DNA of 64,000 nucleotides. Source: Amycolatopsis iheyensis (GTDB lineage: Bacteria; Actinomycetota; Actinomycetes; Mycobacteriales; Pseudonocardiaceae). The stretch covers positions 434,001 through 498,000 of the forward strand of contig NZ_JAMXQV010000002.1 in assembly GCF_024703995.1 (NCBI RefSeq), read 5' to 3'. The translations under genes were made by a program, and so were the position numbers. A model generated the notes under the pieces. That model was not told the origin of the DNA. It searched no databases and was given only the letters and a program-made list of their open reading frames with translations. Position 1 is the stretch's first letter; each line of letters opens with the position of its first letter. Shown piece by piece: positions 58,356 through 64,000 of this stretch.

Positions 58356-59074
58356 CCGAACACGCGGTTCAGCCAGCCGGTCCACACTTTCTCCTCCGCC
58401 GCGGCGTCCGCGTCCGGTGCGAAGAGGTGGTGGGACGCGACCATCGGGCCGTGGAAGCCCCGCAGGAACCGGATCATCGCGTCCGCGGTCCGGATCCCCA
58501 CCGCCTGGTCGTTCACCGCGTAGACGACGCCGCCGAGCGAGACCCGGTCGCCCTCGGCGGGCCGTGCGGCCAACCCCAGCTCCGCACCCAGCCGCGCCCA
58601 CGCGACGTCCCAGTCCGCCACCGGCGGGCCGAACGCCGTGACCGGCACCGCCGGCCGCCCGGCGAAGTGCGTCACGTACTCGACCAGGGTGCGGAAGAAC
58701 ATCGCGCCGCCGGTGGTCATCGCTTCGAACTCGTCCTCCCAGTCGTCGCCCGGGAGGAAGCCGCTGGTCACGCAGCGGACCACCGAACTGCCGCCGTCGC
58801 GGCCCTCGATGAGGAACTCGTAGGCGATCGCACGCCCGTCCGGCGCGGGGTCGCTGCCGTAGACGAGCTTCTCCAGCGGGTCCCACTCGCGGATCCGGTA
58901 CTCCGGCTCGTAGCCGCCGAACGCGCCGCGGATCACCCCGCCCGTGCCGCCCTCGACCTCGTTGCGGCCCATGAACCACGAGTCGATGCCCGGCCCGGTG
59001 GCGATGGCCGCCCAGACCTGCTCCGGCGTCGCGTCGACCTCGGAAGCTTCGGTCAGCTCGAACTCATGCCCCAT
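58352..59074 (-). CDS. SRPBCC domain protein
   Basis: A 240-residue SRPBCC protein: F-E-L-T-E-A-S-E-V-D-A-T-P-E-Q-V-W-A-A-I-A-T-G-P-G-I-D-S-W-F-M-G is the opening, and F-F-R-T-L-V-E-Y-V-T-H-F-A-G-R closes the first domain. A second alpha+beta segment from about residue 150 resembles that of the 230-residue protein at 1268-1960, including a shared R-T-A/E-x4-R/L pattern. The ligand is unknown. Its first 11 bases overlap the end of the ArsR gene. Confidence 0.85.
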   Translation of the reverse strand: MGHEFELTEASEVDATPEQVWAAIATGPGIDSWFMGRNEVEGGTGGVIRGAFGGYEPEYRIREWDPLEKLVYGSDPAPDGRAIAYEFLIEGRDGGSSVVRCVTSGFLPGDDWEDEFEAMTTGGAMFFRTLVEYVTHFAGRPAVPVTAFGPPVADWDVAWARLGAELGLAARPAEGDRVSLGGVVYAVNDQAVGIRTADAMIRFLRGFHGPMVASHHLFAPDADAAAEEKVWTGWLNRVFG

Positions 59075-59663
59075 CGACGGGCTCCTCGGGGATGCTCGGG
59101 TGGACGGCCACGACCACCCGGTGCGGGCGGCCCTTCTCGGCGGTTTCGTCGTGGTACTTCGCGACCAGGGTCGTGACGGCGGTGGCGAGCTCCTCGGCGA
59201 ACGCGGCCCGGTCGGCGGCGGAGGCGAACCGCACCTCGCCGTCGAGGGCGAAGGTCGCCACGCGTTGCTTGGCCTTCGCGGCCCCGGTGATCAGGATGCC
59301 GACGTCGCGCACCAGCCGCCCGGCGACGGCCAGCAGCCAGCGGGCCGAGAGCCGGTCGGGCGACTGCGCCGGGTCCGGCTGCACCGCGCCCAGCGCGGCC
59401 GGCGAGATGACGTACGACGACGCCGTCGCCCGCATCATCCGCTCGGTCACGTTGCCCTTGCGCCGCTCCTCGACCAGCTCCACCAGTCCGTGCGCCTCCA
59501 GCGCCCGCAGGTGGTAGTTGACCTTCTGGCGCGGCAGGCCGACGCGCCCGGCGAGCATCGTCGCGGACGCCGGCTCGGCCAGTTCGGCCAGCAGCCGGGC
59601 GCGGATCGGGTCCAGCGACACCTCGGCCGCGGCCGGGTCTTCGATCACCGCCACGGAGAACAT
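59064..59663 (-). CDS. ArsR-like winged-helix regulator with C-terminal extension
   Basis: A 199-residue regulator. D-P-I-R-A-R-L-L-A-E-L-A-E-P-A-S-A-T-M-L begins the HTH_20/ArsR-like winged helix, and P-R-Q-K-V-N-Y-H-L-R-A-L-E-A-H-G-L-V is the recognition part. The C-terminal half (S-A-R-W-L-L-A-V-A-G on) is a further ligand-binding-type region typical of HTH_20 proteins. Its ATG is at the predicted transcript 5' end. First gene of the ArsR-SRPBCC-GNAT operon. Confidence 0.87.
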   Translation of the reverse strand: MFSVAVIEDPAAAEVSLDPIRARLLAELAEPASATMLAGRVGLPRQKVNYHLRALEAHGLVELVEERRKGNVTERMMRATASSYVISPAALGAVQPDPAQSPDRLSARWLLAVAGRLVRDVGILITGAAKAKQRVATFALDGEVRFASAADRAAFAEELATAVTTLVAKYHDETAEKGRPHRVVVAVHPSIPEEPVDGA

Positions 59664-59669
59664 GTGCCC

Positions 59670-59698
59670 AGCATCCAGCCGAACACAGAAGTTGTCAA
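59670..59698 (-). promoter_or_regulatory. Leaderless promoter of the ArsR-SRPBCC-GNAT operon
   Basis: On the minus strand TTGACA (59698-59693) and GATGCT (59675-59670) are 17 bases apart, and the ATG at 59663 begins seven bases after the -10. No Shine-Dalgarno is present. No clear palindrome was recognised here, unlike the other two ArsR operons. Confidence 0.6.
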
Positions 59699-60588
59699 GA
59701 ACGCTCGTCTTGTCGGTAGCTCGCGTTGACCAGCGCGACCACCCGCGGCAGCACCTGCGCCGCCGCCTCCAGCGGCACGACGTGCCCGACGCCCGGCAGC
59801 ACCACGGCCGTCCCGTTCTCGAGCCCGCCGACCCACTGCTCGACGTCGGCCGCGCGCACGATCCGGTCCCGCTCCCCCACGATCGCCGTCACCGGAACGC
59901 CGCCGACCTGCGACAACGCCGCGTCCCTCGCGTAAGCGTCCAGCGCGGGCCGGAACAGCGACACCGTGTGCGGCCAGTTGCCGCGGATCATCTTCACGGT
60001 CAGCTCGACCAGGTCCGGCTCCGGGTCGTCGCCGAAGAGCCACCAGCGCAGGCCCGCGCTCACCGCCCGGCTCGTGTGCTCGCGCACGACGCCGTAGAGC
60101 TTCGAGCCGAGCACCGCTTCGAGGTCGCGGGCCAGCTTGCCCAGCGCGTTCGGCCAGGTCGCCGACACCTCGGTGGCCAGCGTGCCCGACGACGTCGCGA
60201 GCAGCGCCAAGCCCGACACGCGCGCGGCGAACAGCTCCGCGCGCCGCTGGGACAGCGACATGATCGCCAGGCCACCCATGTCGTGCCCGACCAGCACCAC
60301 CCGCCCGGCCGGGACTTCGCGCTCGAGCAGCTCGGCGAGGTCGTCGCCGAGCTGCGCCATGGTCGCGGTGCCGCGGCGCGCCCGCCCGGACCCGCCGTGG
60401 CCGCGCTGGTCGTAGGTCAGCACGGCCACCGGCCCGTCGGCGGCGTCCGGCACCAGCGGCGCGATCCGGCCCCAGCTGCGCTGGTCGAGCGCGTAGCCGT
60501 GGACGAACACCACGGTCACCGGCGCGCCCGGGTCGCCCCTGCGCACCACCTGCAGGGACGTGCCGTCGGCGAGCGCGAACGCGGTCAT
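59695..60588 (-). CDS. Alpha/beta hydrolase with Asp nucleophile (epoxide hydrolase/dehalogenase-like)
   Basis: A 297-residue alpha/beta hydrolase. V-F-V-H-G-Y-A-L-D is the oxyanion motif, Y-D-Q-R-G-H-G-G-S the next loop, and the nucleophile elbow is V-G-H-D-M-G-G, with Asp in place of Ser as in epoxide hydrolases and haloalkane dehalogenases. The catalytic His lies in L-P-G-V-G-H-V-V-P. The true reaction (epoxide, dehalogenation or ester) cannot be told. Its ATG shares one base with the M20 stop. Part of the GntR-M20-hydrolase gene run. Confidence 0.88.
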   Translation of the reverse strand: MTAFALADGTSLQVVRRGDPGAPVTVVFVHGYALDQRSWGRIAPLVPDAADGPVAVLTYDQRGHGGSGRARRGTATMAQLGDDLAELLEREVPAGRVVLVGHDMGGLAIMSLSQRRAELFAARVSGLALLATSSGTLATEVSATWPNALGKLARDLEAVLGSKLYGVVREHTSRAVSAGLRWWLFGDDPEPDLVELTVKMIRGNWPHTVSLFRPALDAYARDAALSQVGGVPVTAIVGERDRIVRAADVEQWVGGLENGTAVVLPGVGHVVPLEAAAQVLPRVVALVNASYRQDERS

Positions 60589-61910
60589 CAGCTGGTGCGC
60601 AGGAACCGGTCCAGCACGCGGGTGCCGAACTTCAGCGCCTCGACCGGGACGCGCTCGTCGACGCCGTGGAACAGCGCCGAGAAGTCGAGGTCGGCCGGCA
60701 GCTTGAGCGGCGCGAAGCCGAAGTTCCGGATGCCGAGGTCCTGGAAGGACTTCGCGTCGGTGCCGCCGGAAAGCATGTACGGCAACGTCTTCGCGCCCGG
60801 GTCCTCGGCCAGCACGGCGGCGGTCATGGCGTCGACGAGCGCGCCGTCGAAGGTCGTCTCCACCGGCGGGAGCTCCATCCACTCCTTCTCGATGTCCGGG
60901 CCGAGCAGCTCGTCGAGCTCGCGGTCGAAGGCCTCCAGGCGGCCCGGCAGGATGCGGCAGTCGACCGCGGCTTCGGCGACCGACGGGATGACGTTCGACT
61001 TGTACCCGGCGGTGAGCATGGTCGGGTTGGCCGTGTCGCGCAGGGTCGCGCCGATCATCCGGGAGATGTTGCCCAGCTTGGCGACCGAGCCCTCGAGGTC
61101 GTCTTCGGGGAAGTCCCAGCCGGTGATCTCGGTGACGCCGGCGAGGAACTCCTTCACCGAGTCGGTCAGCACCAGTGGGAAGCGGTGGTTGCCGAGCTTG
61201 GCGACGGCTTCGGACAGCTTCGTGACCGCGTTGTCGCGGTGGATCATCGAGCCGTGCCCGGCGGTGCCGCGCACGCGCAGCTTCATCCAGCGGATGCCCT
61301 TTTCGGCGGTCTCGATCAGGTACGCGCGGACGTCGTCCTTGAGCGTGATCGAGAAGCCGCCGACCTCACTGATCGCCTCGGTGACACCCTCGAACAGCTC
61401 GGGCCGGTTCTCGACGAGCCACTGCGCGCCGTACTTGCCGCCGGCCTCTTCGTCGGCGACGAAGGCGAAGACGAGGTCGCGCGGCGGCACGACGTTGTTC
61501 AGCTTGTAGTGCCGGGCCAGCGCGAGCGCCATCCCGCACATGTCCTTCATGTCGACCGCGCCGCGGCCCCAGACGTAGTCGTCCTGGATCGCGCCGGAGA
61601 ACGGGTGGACCGACCACTCCGACGGGTCGGCGGGCACGACGTCGAGGTGGCCGTGGATGAGCAGCCCGCCCCGGGACCGGTCGGCGCCTTCGAGCCGCAC
61701 GATGACGTTGTGCCGGTTCTTCCCGCCCGACTCGACGTAGGTGATCTCGTAGCCGGCGTCGGTCAGCTTCTCCGCAACGTACTCGGCCGCGGCCCGCTCG
61801 CCGACCAGCGTGTCGGGGTCGCCGGTGTTGGTCGTGTCGATGCGGATGAGCTCGCTGGTCAGCGTGACGGCCTCGGCCGCGGCGGCTTCGATGGTGTTCG
61901 GTTCGGTCAC
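60588..61910 (-). CDS. M20/M25/M40-family zinc peptidase
   Basis: A 440-residue di-zinc hydrolase with I-H-G-H-L-D-V-V-P-A-D, G-R-G-A-V-D-M-K-D, F-V-A-D-E-E-A-G-G-K-Y-G-A, G-T-A-G-H-G-S-M and L-S-G-G-T-D-A-K-S-F. All metal and catalytic positions are present. It is a clear paralogue of the protein at 25972-27261; this one uses a GTG start. It lies between a GntR regulator and the alpha/beta hydrolase on the same strand, so the three may be one unit. Confidence 0.9.
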   Translation of the reverse strand: MTEPNTIEAAAAEAVTLTSELIRIDTTNTGDPDTLVGERAAAEYVAEKLTDAGYEITYVESGGKNRHNVIVRLEGADRSRGGLLIHGHLDVVPADPSEWSVHPFSGAIQDDYVWGRGAVDMKDMCGMALALARHYKLNNVVPPRDLVFAFVADEEAGGKYGAQWLVENRPELFEGVTEAISEVGGFSITLKDDVRAYLIETAEKGIRWMKLRVRGTAGHGSMIHRDNAVTKLSEAVAKLGNHRFPLVLTDSVKEFLAGVTEITGWDFPEDDLEGSVAKLGNISRMIGATLRDTANPTMLTAGYKSNVIPSVAEAAVDCRILPGRLEAFDRELDELLGPDIEKEWMELPPVETTFDGALVDAMTAAVLAEDPGAKTLPYMLSGGTDAKSFQDLGIRNFGFAPLKLPADLDFSALFHGVDERVPVEALKFGTRVLDRFLRTS

Positions 61911-61951
61911 CGGCCATTCCTATCATTCGCCGGGCCGGTACCGCCGTGTAG

Positions 61952-62605
61952 TCAGCCGCGGTCGAGCGCCGAGACCACCTCCGACACCGGACGCAGGTGC
62001 TGGTTCAGGATCCGCAGCGCCTCCTCGGCGTCGTGCGCGTCCAACGCCGCCGCCAGCGCCCGGTGCTCCGCGTCGATCACCGGCAGCCGCTCCGGGCGGG
62101 CCTCCATCGCGCGGACCGCGACCCTCTGCTGGCGCGAGCGCAGCGTGTCGTACAGCTCGGTCAGCACCGAGTTGCCCGCCGCGTTGACGATCGCGCGGTG
62201 GAACGAGCGGTCGAGCCCGGACACCGCGAACCAGTCGCGCGCCTGGCCGGCCCGCTCCATCTCGGCCATCAGGCCGGCCATCTCCGCCGGCGCGCCGGCC
62301 CGGGCCGCGCAGACCTCGGTGATCGCGTGGCCCTCGATCAGGCGGCGGCTCTGGTAGACCTCCTCCAGCTCGCGCGCGGTGACCGTGCGGACCTGGGCGC
62401 CCTTGCGCGGCAGCAGGCTGATGAAGCGCTCGGCCTCCAGGCGGTGGAACGCCTCGCGGACCGGGGTCCGGGACACGCCGACGACGCCCGACACCCAGTG
62501 CTCGTCCAGGAACCGGCCGCCTTCGAGCTCGCCCGCGATGATCCCGTCGCGCAGCCAGGCGTACACGCGCTCCCGGGCCGGGCCGGACGGTGCGCTGGTG
62601 GTCAT
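61952..62605 (-). CDS. GntR-family regulator (FadR subfamily)
   Basis: A 217-residue GntR/FadR regulator. L-R-D-G-I-I-A-G-E-L-E-G-G-R-F and V-S-R-T-P-V-R-E-A-F-H-R-L-E-A-E-R-F-I belong to the winged helix, and the helical FCD ligand-binding domain has the metal-ligand-like D-R-S-F-H-R-A-I and E-H-R-A-L-A-A-A-L. The ATG at 62605 follows GAGGGGAGAG. Ligands of this type are often organic acids. It is divergent from an HpcH aldolase-transporter operon, whose promoter region has a matching palindrome. Confidence 0.92.
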   Translation of the reverse strand: MTTSAPSGPARERVYAWLRDGIIAGELEGGRFLDEHWVSGVVGVSRTPVREAFHRLEAERFISLLPRKGAQVRTVTARELEEVYQSRRLIEGHAITEVCAARAGAPAEMAGLMAEMERAGQARDWFAVSGLDRSFHRAIVNAAGNSVLTELYDTLRSRQQRVAVRAMEARPERLPVIDAEHRALAAALDAHDAEEALRILNQHLRPVSEVVSALDRG

Positions 62606-62658
62606 GCCTCTCCCCTCGGTCGGAACCCAGCTTAGCGGCTGGACCGACAGATATCCAT

Positions 62659-62670
62659 CGTGTATACACG
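62659..62670. promoter_or_regulatory. GntR operator candidate
   Basis: CGTGTATACACG is a perfect 12-base palindrome containing TGTATACA, a shape close to FadR-subfamily operators (TGT-N-ACA). It lies between the divergent GntR and aldolase starts (62605 and 62722) and is followed by a related half-site GGTGCACAC. Confidence 0.65.
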
Positions 62671-62721
62671 GTGCACACAAAGACCGGAGCTACCGTCGTC
62701 AGTGCCGCAGGAGGTTCCCCG

Positions 62722-63477
62722 ATGTCCCCAGTCCCCGCCGACCGGCGCTACGCCGTCTGGCTGTCCGACCCGTCGTTCGCGGCCGCCGAGATCGCCCGCG
62801 GCATCGGCTACGGCGCCGCGGTGCTCGACATCGAGCACGGCGCGTTCGACCTGGCCGACCTCGAGCGGTTCATCCCGTTCCTGCGCTCGATCGGCCTCGA
62901 AGTGCTCGCGAAGGTCCTCGGCCCGGAGCGCGGCCCGATCCAGCAGGCCCTCGACTTCGGCGCGGACGCCGTCGTCATCCCGCACGTCGAGAACGCGGCG
63001 CACGCCAAGGCCGTCACGGCGTTCGCGAAGTTCCCGCCGCTGGGTGACCGCAGCTTCGCCGGCGGGCGCACCACCGGTTACCGCGGCTTCAGCGACGAGT
63101 GGGTCACCGCGCAGGACCGCGGCACCCGCTGCCTGCCGATGATCGAGGACGCCGGCGCGATCGAGGACGTCGCCGAGATCCTGGCGCTGGACACAGTGGA
63201 CGGTGTCTTCGTCGGGCCGTCCGACCTCTCGCTGCGTCGCGAACGGGGTGCCTACACCCGCGAGGAAGGCGACTTCGCCGATCTGAAGCGCGTCGCCGAC
63301 GCCGCGCGCACCGCCGGCAAGCCGTGGGTGCTGCCCGCGTGGAGCCGCGAGGAGAAGGAGTTCGCCCTCGCCAACGGCGCCGGGCAGCTCGCCCTCACGA
63401 TGCAGCACGGCGCGCTCGCCGCCGGCCTGACCGCGGCCTTCGAGGAGACCGCCTCACTCGCGAAGCAGGCGCAATGA
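62722..63477 (+). CDS. HpcH/HpaI-family aldolase
   Basis: A 251-residue class II pyruvate aldolase of the HpcH/HpaI (2,4-dihydroxyhept-2-ene-1,7-dioate aldolase) family. V-L-D-I-E-H-G-A-F-D has the catalytic His, A-V-V-I-P-H-V-E-N-A-A-H-A the substrate loop, M-I-E-D-A-G-A-I the metal ligand Glu, and F-V-G-P-S-D-L-S-L the metal-binding Asp. It splits a 4-hydroxy-2-oxoacid into pyruvate or related products and an aldehyde. AGGAGG at 62709-62714 fixes the ATG. It overlaps the transporter start as ATGA, so together they form a substrate-uptake and cleavage unit. Confidence 0.92.
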   Translation: MSPVPADRRYAVWLSDPSFAAAEIARGIGYGAAVLDIEHGAFDLADLERFIPFLRSIGLEVLAKVLGPERGPIQQALDFGADAVVIPHVENAAHAKAVTAFAKFPPLGDRSFAGGRTTGYRGFSDEWVTAQDRGTRCLPMIEDAGAIEDVAEILALDTVDGVFVGPSDLSLRRERGAYTREEGDFADLKRVADAARTAGKPWVLPAWSREEKEFALANGAGQLALTMQHGALAAGLTAAFEETASLAKQAQ

Positions 63478-64000
63478 CGACCGCGGAGAAGACGAAGACC
63501 CGCACGGCGGGCCGCACGCGCTGGGCGATCGCCGGAGTGCTCGGCGTCGGGTCGTTCGTCAACTACGTCGACCGCGTCAACCTCTCCATCGCCGGCCCGG
63601 AGATGATGCGGGAGTTCCACCTCAGCGCGGCCCAGCTCGGCGTCGTCGCGTCGGCCTTCCTCTGGACGTACGCGGTCTTGCAGCTGCCGATCGGCGCGAT
63701 CATCGACCGGATCGGCGTGCGCTGGGTGAACCGCGCGGCCGCGCTGCTGTGGGCGATCGCGTCGTTCCTGACCGCGGCGGCCGGCGGGCTCGGGCTGCTC
63801 ATGGTGTCCCGGCTGGTGCTCGGCTTCGGCGAGGCGCCGACCATCCCGGCGGGCTGGAAGGCGATCGGCCAGTGGTTCCCGCGGTCCGAACGCGGCCGCG
63901 CCACGGCGATCTTCGACGGCTGCGCCAAGATCTCCAACGTCCTCGGCATCCCGGTGATGGCGTTCCTGGTGACGGCCTACGGCTGGCACGCCGCGTTCGT
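63474..64000 (+). CDS. MFS transporter, anion:cation symporter type (N-terminal part)
   Basis: The first 175 residues of a major-facilitator protein; the gene continues beyond the window. S-F-V-N-Y-V-D-R-V-N-L-S-I-A helix 1, D-R-I-G-V-R-W in loop 2-3, and G-F-G-E-A-P-T-I-P-A-G in helix 4 are hallmarks of the ACS group (glucarate, galactonate and phthalate transporters). It starts at an ATG overlapping the aldolase stop. It should import the hydroxy-acid that the aldolase breaks down. Confidence 0.9.
   Translation, partial: MTTAEKTKTRTAGRTRWAIAGVLGVGSFVNYVDRVNLSIAGPEMMREFHLSAAQLGVVASAFLWTYAVLQLPIGAIIDRIGVRWVNRAAALLWAIASFLTAAAGGLGLLMVSRLVLGFGEAPTIPAGWKAIGQWFPRSERGRATAIFDGCAKISNVLGIPVMAFLVTAYGWHAAF

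Overview
The window is very GC-rich (about 72% by eye), with short intergenic gaps and many GTG starts. Four-base ATGA/GTGA stop-start overlaps are common. This, together with an MptB-type mannosyltransferase, DUF3097, DUF3090, SCO1664-family and F420-dependent oxidoreductase genes, points to a filamentous actinobacterium. Pseudonocardiaceae, and Amycolatopsis in particular, is my best guess; that is an inference, not a database result. No rRNA, tRNA, CRISPR array or complete insertion sequence was seen. The left edge holds the C-terminal end of a tyrosine recombinase, and the right edge cuts a major-facilitator transporter.

Layout. 1-7.5 kb: recombinase end, small YCII, zinc-ribbon and SRPBCC genes, a methyltransferase, an SGNH hydrolase, a VOC-ArsR-SRPBCC-TetR operon, and a TetR-FAD-monooxygenase pair. 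7.6-14.6 kb: an MHS-family transporter, an NfeD/SPFH membrane operon, DUF3097, and a DUF3090-SCO1664-kinase operon. 14.7-19.4 kb: an S9 peptidase-S66 carboxypeptidase-PPOX operon convergent with mptB. 19.5-27.6 kb: an oligopeptide/dipeptide ABC transporter divergent from an M55 D-aminopeptidase, an M20 peptidase and a small membrane protein. 27.6-31.7 kb: quinone-oxidoreductase/AraC pair, TPMT-like methyltransferase, tannase-family esterase. 31.8-42.8 kb: two large GH92 mannosidase-family proteins (one exported, one not), a YCII-like protein, an unusual alpha/beta hydrolase and a FUSC-type membrane protein. 42.9-50.6 kb: secreted DUF4360 protein, a MarR-controlled NTF2-VOC-LLM operon, a kelch-repeat protein, malate dehydrogenase, an ArsR-SRPBCC-reductase operon and a second SGNH hydrolase. 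50.7-57.8 kb: M3 peptidase, MSMEG_4193-type phosphatase, UppP, LLM oxidoreductase, aldo/keto reductase, lipoprotein and DUF5703. 57.8-64 kb: ArsR-SRPBCC-GNAT operon, a GntR-M20-hydrolase gene run, and a divergent HpcH aldolase-MFS operon.

The most interesting locus is the GH92 pair. Both proteins carry Gln where family members that cleave mannoside-mannoside bonds have the catalytic acid Glu (N-Q-P rather than N-E-P). This recalls the mannose-1-phosphate 'uncapping' branch of GH92. The two copies differ by an inserted carbohydrate-binding domain, a signal peptide and a C-terminal repeat domain, and the cytosolic copy is translationally coupled to a FUSC membrane protein.

Two themes run through the whole window. 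Many promoters place a -10 hexamer six to eight bases before the start codon, implying leaderless mRNAs, and several carry a palindromic operator on the promoter. Only three in-frame TTA (bldA-type) codons were found, in an SGNH hydrolase (codon 5), an SPFH protein (codon 12) and a beta-propeller lipoprotein (codon 102). Odd palindromes made of rare codons sit inside several genes.
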